Shown: in pieces, positions 45,150 to 53,379 of the stretch
How the letters are laid out: the number at the start of each line of letters is the position of its first letter
Position numbering within the stretch: the stretch's first letter is position 1
Assembly: GCA_945874825.1 (NCBI GenBank)
Contig: CAMCIK010000003.1
Span: 1-64,000, forward strand
Source: Phenylobacterium deserti
GTDB lineage: Bacteria; Pseudomonadota; Alphaproteobacteria; Caulobacterales; Caulobacteraceae
DNA: 64,000 nucleotides
Direction: 5' to 3'
Position numbers and translations under genes: made by a program
The notes under the pieces: generated by a model
Told to the model about the DNA's origin: nothing
Databases searched by the model: none
The model's input: the letters and a program-made list of their open reading frames with translations, nothing else

Positions 45150-45638
45150 ATGACAGACGCGCAGGTTCTGGAGGTGCTGGCGGCCTGCGCGGCGCAGGGG
45201 CTGCCCGTCTGGGTGGACGGCGGCTGGGCGGTGGATGCGGTCCTCGGTCGCCAGACCCGGCCGCACGAGGACCTCGACCTGGCGGCGCGGGTGGAAGACG
45301 GGCCGGCGCTGGAGGCCCTGCTGGCCGGCCTCGGCCTGGTCCGGCAGGCGGGGGGGCCGGCCTGGAACCCTGTCTACAGCGACGGCGGGGGCCGGCGCGT
45401 CGACCTGCACCTCTTTCGAATGGACGCGGAGGGACGCGGGGTGATGGACCCTGACGATCCGGCTGTGGCCTATCCCGCGGGGTCCTTCGACGGTCGTGGC
45501 GCCATCGCCGGGCGGGCCGTGGACTGCCTGCCCGCCGACATCCTCTGGCGGCTGAAGACCGGCTATCCGCCCCGGGACCGGGACCTTCTGGACCTCGCCG
45601 CCCTGGCGGCCGCCTTCGGCTTTTCCCGGGGCCCTTGA
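45150..45638 (+). CDS. Nucleotidyltransferase-like protein (AadB/Lnu-type fold)
   Basis: A 162-residue protein whose core VWVDGGWAVDAVLG and HEDLDLA match the small aminoglycoside 2''- or lincosamide nucleotidyltransferase family (DxD metal site in EDLDLA, later Asp in RVDLHLF). An excellent GGAGGAG ribosome site precedes the ATG at 45150. Chromosomal relatives are usually of unknown role and should not be assumed to give antibiotic resistance. Confidence 0.75.
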   Translation: MTDAQVLEVLAACAAQGLPVWVDGGWAVDAVLGRQTRPHEDLDLAARVEDGPALEALLAGLGLVRQAGGPAWNPVYSDGGGRRVDLHLFRMDAEGRGVMDPDDPAVAYPAGSFDGRGAIAGRAVDCLPADILWRLKTGYPPRDRDLLDLAALAAAFGFSRGP

Positions 45639-45895
45639 AGCCTCCCGCCTCTTCGGGGAAGTCCGACACGACCGCCACATCCACCGCTGCGCGTGAACGC
45701 CGGGGGAGGCGGAGTTGACCGGGTTCATGGGCCACTGAGCCCCACGTCCGGGCGCCGGATCGCTCTTTTTTCACGCCTTTTTCCCGCAGGCGGGCTGCCC
45801 GCGCTCACGGTGGCCGGACTGAGGCCCGGCAAAAGCCTCCACGTGAAATGTCGTCGGGTCCAGTCCGGCGGCCACCAGCGGCCGGGGGCCAGGTC

Positions 45896-46402
45896 ATGTC
45901 GACGATCCGGATAGAATCTCTGACGGCAAGGATCGCCATCTTTCCGACGGGTGAGCGGATGGTGATCGTCAAGGCGGTGTGCTGGGGGCCGGCCGACCTC
46001 TGCGCCGTCTCCAGCCTGAGACCGCGCCAGCATATCGCAGCGCCGGCAGACGGCATGTGGAACCTCGACCTTTTCACCAACCTGAAGGTCCGGGGTCTTG
46101 CGGCCTATGAGCGCCGGGAACTCTTCTTTACGGGCGAGGCGGACTGGTGTCAGGGCGTGCGCCTGCATGGGGAAGGGGTGGTCCTTGAGCACAGGCTGGC
46201 CCGGCATGAAGTCCTGGACCGCCGGCCCGCCGCGCCCCCGGCGGCAAGGCCGAAGCCGCCGCAGGCCCGCCGGGCGGTGGCTCTCCGTTCTCCCTGGTTC
46301 GACCCCGACCGCCCACCGATGATCATCCCGGCCGGGCGACCTGTGCCCCGGGCGCCGCGGCGCTGCTGGCTACATCTCTATCCTGAGCCGGCTGTGGCTT
46401 GA
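45896..46402 (+). CDS. Unrecognised protein A of a tandem paralogous pair
   Basis: A 168-residue protein that I could not assign to a family. Residues 1-105 (RIESLTARIAIFPTGERMVI, GMWNLDLFTNLKVRG, LFFTGEADWCQGVRLHGEG, VVLEHRLARHEV) are clearly homologous to the next gene. The C-terminus is a Pro/Arg-rich linker. The start is ATG 45896. A 257-bp gap precedes it, with no gene seen there. The shared core suggests a small beta-rich domain of about 100 residues; function unknown. Confidence 0.6.
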   Translation: MSTIRIESLTARIAIFPTGERMVIVKAVCWGPADLCAVSSLRPRQHIAAPADGMWNLDLFTNLKVRGLAAYERRELFFTGEADWCQGVRLHGEGVVLEHRLARHEVLDRRPAAPPAARPKPPQARRAVALRSPWFDPDRPPMIIPAGRPVPRAPRRCWLHLYPEPAVA

Positions 46403-46420
46403 GGCGGCCGGGACCTGATC

Positions 46421-46954
46421 ATGCGCAAGCTCTCCATCGAGACCGCGACCCTTCGAATCGCCACCTTCGCCTCCGGCGGCCGGCTGCTCACCCTGACCGC
46501 CCTCTGCTTCGGGCCGACCGGGGCCTTTGAAACCGCCCGGCTGGTCCCGAGGCGGCACGAGACGGTGCCCGAGGACGGGCTCTGGGACTTCGACCTGGTC
46601 TGTGCGCCCGGGACCGATCCGGCGGGCGCACCTTCCTGGCGGAACCTGGCCTTTACTGGCGCGGCCGGCTGGTGCGAGGGCGTTCGCCTTCACAGCCCGG
46701 GTGGCGTGCTCGAGTACAGGCTGCAGCGGGGGGCGTGGATCGGCCCCGCCCCCGCCGCACCGGGGATAACCGGATCTTCGGCCTCCCGGGTCCAGCCCCT
46801 GCGCCCGGAGGCCGTGCGCCGGCCGCCTGAGCCCCTGCGCCGCTTGCTGGATGCCGTGGCCGGCGCGCTGGTCGCACTGGGGCTATCGATGCTGCCCCTG
46901 GCCGTGCCAGCCGTGGCGGGAGAACGCCCGGCGGCCTCCGTAGCCTCCCGGTAA
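46421..46954 (+). CDS. Unrecognised protein B of a tandem paralogous pair, with C-terminal hydrophobic helix
   Basis: A 177-residue paralogue of the preceding gene (SIETATLRIATFASGGRLLT, GLWDFDLVCAPG, LAFTGAAGWCEGVRLHSPGG, VLEYRLQRG). It differs by a C-terminal hydrophobic segment (LLDAVAGALVALGLSMLPLA) followed by VPAVAGERPA, suggesting membrane attachment. It starts 18 bp after gene A. No family recognised; the pair looks like a local duplication. Confidence 0.6.
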   Translation: MRKLSIETATLRIATFASGGRLLTLTALCFGPTGAFETARLVPRRHETVPEDGLWDFDLVCAPGTDPAGAPSWRNLAFTGAAGWCEGVRLHSPGGVLEYRLQRGAWIGPAPAAPGITGSSASRVQPLRPEAVRRPPEPLRRLLDAVAGALVALGLSMLPLAVPAVAGERPAASVASR

Positions 46955-47023
46955 CCCACCGGCTGCCCTTGCGTCGGGGGGACGGCTTGGCTTCAGCCTG
47001 CTCCCTACGCACCGGAGGCGCCC

Positions 47024-47725
47024 ATGCCCCGACTCAAGCTGAATGATGAACGCCACAGGGTCACCCGGGTCGGATGGCTGAGGGCCGCGGTCCTGGGTGC
47101 CAATGACGGTATCGTCTCCACCGCCAGCCTGATCGTCGGGGTCGCGGCCGCCTCGTCCGGACGCTCCGAGGTCCTCGTCGCCGGGGTGGCGGGGCTGGTC
47201 GCCGGCGCCATGTCCATGGCGGCGGGAGAATATGTCTCGGTGAGCTCCCAGTCCGACACCGAGAGCGCCGACCTTGCGCGGGAAAAGGGCGAACTGGCGA
47301 CCCAGCCGGATTCCGAACTGGAGGAGCTTGCCGGCGTCTACCGCAGCCGGGGCCTCGATGCGGAGACCGCCCGCAAGACGGCCGAGCAGCTCATGGCCCA
47401 CGACGCCCTGGGCGCCCACGCCCGGGACGAACTCGGCATTTCCGACATCACCGCCGCCCGCCCGGTACAGGCTGCCCTGACCTCGGCCGCCACCTTTACA
47501 GTGGGGGCGGCGGCGCCCCTCATCCTCGCCGCGGTCTCGCCCCTCGGGGCCTTGCCTGGGATCGTCTCGGCCGGATCCCTGGCCGGGCTTGCCGTCCTCG
47601 GTGCGGTGGGGGCCCAGGCCGGCGGCGCGCCTCCGCTCAAGGCCGCAGCGCGGGTCACCTTCTGGGGCGCCCTGGCCATGGCCCTGACGGCCGGCATTGG
47701 CCGGCTGGTGGGCGCGGCGGTCTAG
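47024..47725 (+). CDS. VIT-family Fe/Mn transporter
   Basis: A 233-residue membrane protein of the VIT1/CCC1 family. It contains the signature WLRAAVLGANDGIVSTASLIVGVA and AGAMSMAAGEYVSVSSQSDTE, then a Glu-rich cytoplasmic loop (DSELEELAGVYRSRGLD) that binds metal, and a C-terminal membrane pair (AAPLILAAVSPLG, FWGALAMALTAGIGRLVGAA). It moves Fe(II) or Mn(II) out of the cytoplasm or into storage. It stands alone; a weak terminator follows. Confidence 0.92.
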   Translation: MPRLKLNDERHRVTRVGWLRAAVLGANDGIVSTASLIVGVAAASSGRSEVLVAGVAGLVAGAMSMAAGEYVSVSSQSDTESADLAREKGELATQPDSELEELAGVYRSRGLDAETARKTAEQLMAHDALGAHARDELGISDITAARPVQAALTSAATFTVGAAAPLILAAVSPLGALPGIVSAGSLAGLAVLGAVGAQAGGAPPLKAAARVTFWGALAMALTAGIGRLVGAAV

Positions 47726-47781
47726 GGGAGTCTGTCTGGAAGGTCCTTTCGCAGGGCTCTGCAATTGGAACAATCCGGGAC

Positions 47782-47805
47782 GATCCCGTACGGATCCGGC
47801 TTTTT
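47782..47805 (+). terminator. Weak rho-independent terminator after the VIT gene
   Basis: GATCC (47782-47786) pairs with GGATC (47792-47796) around a CGTAC loop, followed by CGGC and five T residues. The stem is short. The remaining 208 bp up to the next gene hold no evident gene. Confidence 0.35.
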
Positions 47806-48013
47806 GCTCCGGTGCCTACGCCATCGTGTAAACCCTGATGACTTTCCGCGAGCCCCGTCCGTCTGCCTGCGGACAAAGCCGCCGGGCGGATACGCGACAA
47901 TGGGAGGACTTCCTTAAGCCTGTTTGCTCACGCTCGTTTAAGCGTGTTTCCAAACCCTCGATTAAGGGCCTCGGGGTTACCCATGTCCCGTCAAGAGACA
48001 GGGAACAGCGCTC

Positions 48014-48568
48014 ATGTCACGTCACAGCAATATCCATGCCAAGGCGAGCCCCCGGGCCGCCGCCATGTACCGGAACGGGAGCCTGGCTCTCGCGCTCCTC
48101 ACCTTCATCGTGCTTCTGGCCGGAGCCCCCGCCCAGGCGGCGGCCTATGCGCCCTTCGCCGGCAAGGCCATGCAAACGGCAGCCTCCACGGGCACCGACC
48201 GCCTGTCGACTGGAAACGTCCGGGCCGAGGATCGGCGGGTCACCCGCACGTACCGCAATACCTACGGGTCCACCCAGCGCGCCACATCCCACAGGTTCTT
48301 CGGAACCCGCCTCGTCCTGGCCCCGCATCGCATGGCCTCGACCTCGGCGCGTCTTGGCGGCACGGAAACCCGGGTTCTAGTGCCGGTCAGCTGGAGCGGT
48401 GCCGCTGCGCAGACCGCAGACTCCAATCCCTTCGCCCTCGTTGGCAACCGCACCGGGCTGGTGAGCGCCACCCAGGCGGAAGTCCGGGACGGCCAGGTCT
48501 GGCTCACGGACCGCGGTGACGTCGAGGTCGCGGAAAGTGGCGGATTCAGCCGCAGGGCTGCCCCCTGA
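48014..48568 (+). CDS. Exported protein with GNRTG motif, first of three
   Basis: A 184-residue protein with an N-terminal signal (SLALALLTFIVLLAGAPAQA). The mature part is low in hydrophobics and ends with NPFALVGNRTGLVSATQAEV and VWLTDRG. The same arrangement of xFAxxGNRTGLxSAxxxE and a following WL recurs in the next gene, so the two are paralogues. No known family. The role is unknown; periplasmic location is likely. Confidence 0.6.
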   Translation: MSRHSNIHAKASPRAAAMYRNGSLALALLTFIVLLAGAPAQAAAYAPFAGKAMQTAASTGTDRLSTGNVRAEDRRVTRTYRNTYGSTQRATSHRFFGTRLVLAPHRMASTSARLGGTETRVLVPVSWSGAAAQTADSNPFALVGNRTGLVSATQAEVRDGQVWLTDRGDVEVAESGGFSRRAAP

Positions 48569-48724
48569 GGACCCGGGCCTGAAAACCCGGATTTGATCCA
48601 AAGTATGCTTTCTTCATGCTCTCCTGATAGCTGGCGTCCTGCAAACCTCACGGTGCGTTCACGCCAAAGCTTCAATGTGGCCACTCACGCCAGGGCGGCG
48701 ACCAGGGAAGCGGGAGACAGGGAT

Positions 48725-49159
48725 ATGAAGTCCCAGAACACGCGGTCAGGCGATCCCCACCGCAAGCGCCGGGACCGCTGGTCAGGCGCGGTCTCAGGTT
48801 TCTGGATTGGCCTTCTGGCCGCAGGTGCCTTGGCGACGGGACCCCAGGCCGCAGCCGCGCCCCCGACGGCGATGCCGAAGTCGGCTCCCCTTCCTGCCGC
48901 CCCCTTCGCCTACCAGCCGGCCATGAATTCCGATGGCATGCTCCGGACGGTCCCCAGCAGTTCCAAGCCGGGCCAGATCGTCGGGGAAGACCTCTTCGCC
49001 CACTCGGGAAACCGGACTGGTCTGAGCAGTGCGGTGGGCGTCGAGACCCGGGGCGCAGACCTCTGGCTTGCAGCGCCCGCCCGGGAAGTCCCACCCCCCA
49101 GGAGAGAGGTGGCACCTGCCGCTTCCCAAGGATCGCCGTCCTCTATAACTTTCCGGTGA
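48725..49159 (+). CDS. Exported protein with GNRTG motif, second of three
   Basis: A 144-residue protein starting at ATG 48725. A basic N-terminus is followed by a signal helix (AVSGFWIGLLAAGALATGPQ). The mature part has DLFAHSGNRTGLSSAVGVET and DLWLAAPA, matching the preceding paralogue, and a short Pro/Arg-rich tail. It lies 156 bp after the first and 21 bp before the third small exported gene. Unrecognised family. Confidence 0.55.
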   Translation: MKSQNTRSGDPHRKRRDRWSGAVSGFWIGLLAAGALATGPQAAAAPPTAMPKSAPLPAAPFAYQPAMNSDGMLRTVPSSSKPGQIVGEDLFAHSGNRTGLSSAVGVETRGADLWLAAPAREVPPPRREVAPAASQGSPSSITFR

Positions 49160-49180
49160 ACCGTCTCCACCGGGGATCCC

Positions 49181-49411
49181 ATGACCTTCCGTAGCGTCAT
49201 CGCTCTTGCCTTCCTGGCCCTCTGCCTTCCCGCCCCATTGCGCGCGGCGACCGCTGAGACGCCGCCTAGCCTAAGGGCCCGGGACTTTGCCCGGGAGCCC
49301 GCAATCCCGGGCCTCTCCATCTCGCCCAGCGGCAAGAACCAGGTGGGCTTTGCCTCCCCTGAGGGCGACTCCCCGAGAGCGTTAATGTGGCCTTGGATTG
49401 GCGGCCTCTAG
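49181..49411 (+). CDS. Very small exported protein, third of the cluster
   Basis: A 76-residue product with a signal peptide (VIALAFLALCLPAPLRAA). The mature 54 residues include FAREPAIPGLSISPSGKNQVGFASPEG, loosely reminiscent of the GNRTG-motif region of its two neighbours but without the motif itself. It ends 9 bp before gabD. It may be a degenerate paralogue or a real small periplasmic peptide; evidence for expression is only its position and signal. Confidence 0.45.
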   Translation: MTFRSVIALAFLALCLPAPLRAATAETPPSLRARDFAREPAIPGLSISPSGKNQVGFASPEGDSPRALMWPWIGGL

Positions 49412-49420
49412 GGGAAGAGG

Positions 49421-50872
49421 GTGGCAGGACCGGACCTTTCAGACCTCTCCCTGTTGCGCGAAGCCGCCTGGATCGGCGGGGTCGAGCGGACCGGTGCGGC
49501 GTGGATTCCCGTGACCAACCCGGCCACCGGCGTCCGACTCGGGCGTATTCCGGACCTCGGTGCCGAAGCCGCGCTTGAGGCCGTCGCTGCAGCCCGGGAC
49601 GCCCTACCGGCCTGGCGGGGCCTGACCGCGAAGGCGCGGTCGGTCATCCTGCGGCGCTGGTATGACCGGGTCCTGGATGCCCGGTCGGACCTGGCCCGCC
49701 TGCTGACCGCCGAACAGGGCAAGCCCCTGGCCGAGGCCGAGGGCGAGATCGCCTATGCCGCCGCCTTCATCGAGTGGTTCGCCGAAGAGGCCCGGCGGGC
49801 CTATGGCGACGTCATCCCCGGGCACCAGGCCGACCGGCGGCTGCTGGTGCTGAAGCAGGCGGTCGGGGTGGTCGCCGCCGTCACGCCCTGGAACTTCCCT
49901 GCCGCCATGGTCACGCGGAAGGTCGCGCCCGCCCTGGCCGCCGGCTGCACAGTCGTGCTCAAGCCCTCTGAGCTGACCCCCTTCACCGCCCTGGCCCTGG
50001 CGCGACTGGCGGCGGAGGCGGGTGTCCCCGCCGGGGTCTTCAACGTCGTCACCGGAGCACCGGCCCCCATCGGCGAGGTGCTGACCGGATCCCCCGACGT
50101 GGCCAAGTTCACGTTCACGGGTTCCACCGCAGTGGGAAAGCGGCTGGCCGCAGCCTGCATGGGCACGGTCAAGCGGGTCTCCCTGGAACTGGGCGGCAAC
50201 GCTCCCTTCATCGTCTTCGACGACGCCGACCTCGAGGCGGCGGTCGAGGGCCTGATGGCCTCGAAGTTCCGAAACACCGGCCAGACCTGCGTCTGCGCCA
50301 ACCGGATCTATGTCCAGTCCGGCGTCTACGACGCCTTCGCCCAGGCCCTGACGGCGCGGGCGGAGGCCCTGAGGGTGGGCGACGGCCTGGCAGGCCCCAC
50401 CGACCAGGGGCCCCTGATCAACACCGCCGCCCTGGATAAGGTCGAGCGGCATGTGGCGGACGCCCTCGAGGGGGGCGCCAGGGTCCTGACCGGCGCCCAT
50501 CGTCTGCCCGGCGAGGGCCGCTTCTATGCGCCCACCGTCCTGTCTGGCGTGCGCGGGGACGCTCTGGTCAACCGCGAGGAGACCTTCGGGCCTGTCGCGG
50601 GCCTTGTGAGGTTCACGACCGAGGCCGAGGTCCTGTCCCTGGCCAACGCCACCCGGTCCGGGCTGGCGGCCTACGTCTTCACCCGCGACGCCGCCCGCAC
50701 CTGGCGGATGAGCGAGGGGATCGAGGCCGGGATGGTCGGGGTCAATACCGGCCTGATCTCTACAGAGGTCGCGCCCTTCGGCGGGGTCAAGGAATCCGGC
50801 CTGGGCCGCGAGGGCTCGCGCTACGGGCTCGACGAATACCTCGAAACTAAGTTGGTCTGCCTTGCGGTCTGA
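49421..50872 (+). CDS. gabD: Succinate-semialdehyde dehydrogenase (NAD(P)-dependent)
   Basis: Aldehyde dehydrogenase of 483 residues closest to GabD, which oxidises succinate semialdehyde to succinate. It has the cofactor loop VTPWNFPAAMVTRKVAPALAAG, FTGSTAVGKRL, the general base in VSLELGGNAPF (about 256) and the catalytic Cys in NTGQTCVCANR (about 290), and EETFGPVAGLVRF. The start is GTG 49421. It is preceded by the tiny exported gene and followed 42 bp on by a glycosyltransferase. Confidence 0.9.
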   Translation: MAGPDLSDLSLLREAAWIGGVERTGAAWIPVTNPATGVRLGRIPDLGAEAALEAVAAARDALPAWRGLTAKARSVILRRWYDRVLDARSDLARLLTAEQGKPLAEAEGEIAYAAAFIEWFAEEARRAYGDVIPGHQADRRLLVLKQAVGVVAAVTPWNFPAAMVTRKVAPALAAGCTVVLKPSELTPFTALALARLAAEAGVPAGVFNVVTGAPAPIGEVLTGSPDVAKFTFTGSTAVGKRLAAACMGTVKRVSLELGGNAPFIVFDDADLEAAVEGLMASKFRNTGQTCVCANRIYVQSGVYDAFAQALTARAEALRVGDGLAGPTDQGPLINTAALDKVERHVADALEGGARVLTGAHRLPGEGRFYAPTVLSGVRGDALVNREETFGPVAGLVRFTTEAEVLSLANATRSGLAAYVFTRDAARTWRMSEGIEAGMVGVNTGLISTEVAPFGGVKESGLGREGSRYGLDEYLETKLVCLAV

Positions 50873-50914
50873 CCGCGGCCGACCGGTCATGCCAAAGGGA
50901 AGGAACCCAAAAGG

Positions 50915-52585
50915 GTGAAGCCAGGGTCCAGGCTCGCAATCTACCATCCGCCAGGAAGGATCGGCCCGAAGGCCAATCCCTTCGGCAAGGACGTGGCGAA
51001 CCTGCAGCTCTACCGGGCCCTCGCCCGGCATGGCGGCTATGCCCGGGTTGACCTGCTCTCCAACCTGCCCGTCGCCGACGCCGATGTTGCGGAGGACCTT
51101 TTCCCGGACGCGCGGCCGCCCTGCCAGGTGGCGGGGGGCAGCGTCCTCTCCGTCGAGGCGCCGACGGAGGGCGGGATCCTCTTCCGGGGCCAGCCCGACC
51201 TCGAGACCCTGGCCTGGATCCGCCGCAAGGCGACAGGCGACCGGGGCTACAGCCTGGCGGGCCTGATCCACACCCTGGCACCGCCGGCCATGCGCCAGAT
51301 CATCGCCGGGGCCCTGACCTCGCCGGTCCAGCCCTGGGACGCTCTCATCTGCACCTCGCCCTCGGTGCGGGACGCCGTGTCGCGCATGTTCGACGGCTGG
51401 GGTGACTTCCTGGGCGAGCGCTTTGGCGGCGAGGCCCGGCCCCGGCCCCAGCTGCCGGTCATCCCCCTGGGAGTCCCGGCCCAGGAGATCCGCGACAAGG
51501 CCGACCGCCCCGGCGCCCGGGCCCGGGTTCGCTCGGACCTGGGCATAGAGGCCGACGAGGTCCTTGTGGTCTGGGTCGGGCGCCTGTCCTTCTTCGAGAA
51601 GGCCTTTCCCCAGCCCATGTTCCGGGCCGTGGAAGAGGCCGGGCGCCTCGCCGGGAAGCGCATGCACTTCGCCCTGGCCGGCTGGTTCCCGGGTGGCGAG
51701 GCCGACCGGGCGCGCTATGAGCAGGCCGCTGCCGCCTACGCGCCCTCCGTCCAGGTGGACTTCCAGGACGGCAACGACCCGGAGGTGGTGGCCGACCTTT
51801 GGGCGGCCGGCGACATCTTCCTGTCCCTGGTGGACAACATCCAGGAGACCTTCGGCATCACCCCCCTGGAGGCCATGGCCGCTGGCCTGCCGGTGGTGGC
51901 CAGCGACTGGGATGGCTATCGCTTCACCGTGCGGCACGGCGTCGAGGGCTTCCTCATCCCGACACTGGGCGGGCCGCCCGGGGCCCTCGGCGAGGCCCTC
52001 TCCGCCCGACACGCCATCGGACTGGATTCCTACCAAAGCTTTGTGGGAGCGGTGGCCCAGCACACCGCCGTCCACGTGGGGCGGGCCGCCGAGGCAGTCG
52101 CCGAGCTGACGCGGAACCCGGAGCTCCGCCGTCGCATGGGCGCAGCGGGCCGGGTACGGGTCCGGGAAGCCTTTGACTGGCCTGTCGTGGTGCGCCAGCT
52201 GACCGGCCTGTTCGAGGAGCTGGCGGCCCTGCGCGCCGCCACACCGGGCGGCGCGGCGAGCCACAGGCTGCACCCCCTGCGGGGTGATCCCTTCGCCGAC
52301 TTCGCCGGTTTCGCCACCCATGACCTGGGCCTGGATCGCCGCCTGCGCCTGCGACCCGGTGCCGGCGCGTCAGACCTGACCCGGTCCGAGGGGGTCGAGC
52401 TGGACGGCGCCTTCCGCATGTGGCGGGCGGCACCCGAAGAGGCCGGCCGGGTGGTGGCGCTCCTGGCCGGGGCCGGAGAGCTCAGCGTGCGCGACGTCCT
52501 GCTCGCCTTCCCCGCAGAGCGCCGGCGGGCCGTCCAGATGAGCCTGGTCTGGCTGGCCAAGATCGGCGTTGTCGACTGGCTTTGA
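50915..52585 (+). CDS. Group 1 (GT4) glycosyltransferase with C-terminal extension
   Basis: A 556-residue protein with a GT-B fold. The N-terminal domain starts LAIYHPPGRIGPKANPFGKD; the C-terminal domain holds VVWVGRLSFFEKAF, DIFLSLVDNIQETFGITPLEAMAAGLPVVASDWDGYR, the GT4 donor-binding EX7E region, here split into two parts. About 120 residues after the transferase (HPLRGDPFADFAGFATHDL onward) are an extra region with no recognised domain. The start is GTG 50915. Acceptor and donor sugars are unknown. Confidence 0.82.
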   Translation: MKPGSRLAIYHPPGRIGPKANPFGKDVANLQLYRALARHGGYARVDLLSNLPVADADVAEDLFPDARPPCQVAGGSVLSVEAPTEGGILFRGQPDLETLAWIRRKATGDRGYSLAGLIHTLAPPAMRQIIAGALTSPVQPWDALICTSPSVRDAVSRMFDGWGDFLGERFGGEARPRPQLPVIPLGVPAQEIRDKADRPGARARVRSDLGIEADEVLVVWVGRLSFFEKAFPQPMFRAVEEAGRLAGKRMHFALAGWFPGGEADRARYEQAAAAYAPSVQVDFQDGNDPEVVADLWAAGDIFLSLVDNIQETFGITPLEAMAAGLPVVASDWDGYRFTVRHGVEGFLIPTLGGPPGALGEALSARHAIGLDSYQSFVGAVAQHTAVHVGRAAEAVAELTRNPELRRRMGAAGRVRVREAFDWPVVVRQLTGLFEELAALRAATPGGAASHRLHPLRGDPFADFAGFATHDLGLDRRLRLRPGAGASDLTRSEGVELDGAFRMWRAAPEEAGRVVALLAGAGELSVRDVLLAFPAERRRAVQMSLVWLAKIGVVDWL

Positions 52586-52587
52586 GC

Positions 52588-53379
52588 TCAGGCCTGAGCG
52601 GGCTCCAGCCACAGTTCGCGAATCCGGTCGGCGGCGCGGTCATCCACCCCAAGGTCCGCCAGGTAGGATTCGACCGAGCCCGACCGCTCCCGGATCGCGG
52701 CGAAGGCCGCCTGCAGGTAGGCGCCCTCCACACCCAGGAAGGCCCGGACCGCCGTCTCGGAGGGCTGGCGGCCCAGGCTCTGCGTCAGGGCTTCGGTGAC
52801 CTGGGCCAGGCGGGCCTCGATCCGCGCGGCGCGGTTGGTCAGCTCGAAGTCTGCCGCGGTATCCTCGGGGTGGACCCCCAGCAGATGGTGGGTGAGGGCG
52901 GCGAGCAGGCCGGTCCGGTCCTTGCCGGCCGTGCAGTGGATGAGCACCGCCCGGCCCTCGCCCAGGGCCTCGAAATAGCGGCTGAAAAGCTCCTGGTGAC
53001 GCGGCTCGAAGGGCGCCGTTCGATAATAGTCCAGGAAGAAGGCCCGGGCGCTTTGGGCCGATAGGTCAGTCTCTCTCAGGAAGGCCACGTGGGGCGGCTC
53101 GGCCTGGTCGCCGTGGTCGCTGTCGATCACCCGGGCGGCGAAGCCCTCGGGCCGGCGGGAGGGCTGGTTCGCCCTCTCCGTAGGGCGGCGGAGGTCCACG
53201 ACGGCCGACAGGCCGAGGCTGGCGATGCGCGCCAGGTCCGCGTCGGTGGCACCGCCGTGGTGGGCCGAGCGCCAGAGTCGTCCCCGCACGACCCGGAGGC
53301 CGCCGGGCACAGCGTAGCCGCCGTAATCGCGGAAGTTCTCGACGCCCTCGAGGGGCAGGAGACGTTCATCTGGGGTCAT
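52588..53379 (-). CDS. Tyrosine/phosphoinositide phosphatase, MptpB-like
   Basis: A 263-residue phosphatase. The P-loop HCTAGKDRTGLLAAL (about 147-161) has the Cys-x5-Arg motif with the Lys and Asp typical of the PtpB/lipid phosphatase group. FRDYGGYAVPGG and RGRLWRSAHHGGATDADLARI are family-specific N-terminal segments, and a three-helix C-terminus includes SYLADLGVDD. The start is ATG 53379, which overlaps the end of the upstream DUF3445 gene by 14 bp. Substrate unknown. Confidence 0.85.
   Translation of the reverse strand: MTPDERLLPLEGVENFRDYGGYAVPGGLRVVRGRLWRSAHHGGATDADLARIASLGLSAVVDLRRPTERANQPSRRPEGFAARVIDSDHGDQAEPPHVAFLRETDLSAQSARAFFLDYYRTAPFEPRHQELFSRYFEALGEGRAVLIHCTAGKDRTGLLAALTHHLLGVHPEDTAADFELTNRAARIEARLAQVTEALTQSLGRQPSETAVRAFLGVEGAYLQAAFAAIRERSGSVESYLADLGVDDRAADRIRELWLEPAQA

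Noticed and set aside
45150-45638. Antibiotic-resistance gene call for the AadB/Lnu-like nucleotidyltransferase
   Set aside because: Only the fold is recognisable; it sits in chromosomal context with normal GC content and no mobile element.
47767-47789. GGAAC followed by CGTA, considered as an ECF (general stress) promoter
   Set aside because: Spacing is 15 bp instead of 16-17, and the next gene is more than 200 bp away.
49604-52321. 905-codon open frame on the minus strand across gabD and the GT4 gene
   Set aside because: It is the antisense of two well-supported genes. Its translation is Gly/Arg/Gln-rich low complexity with no domain; long antisense frames are expected at this GC content.
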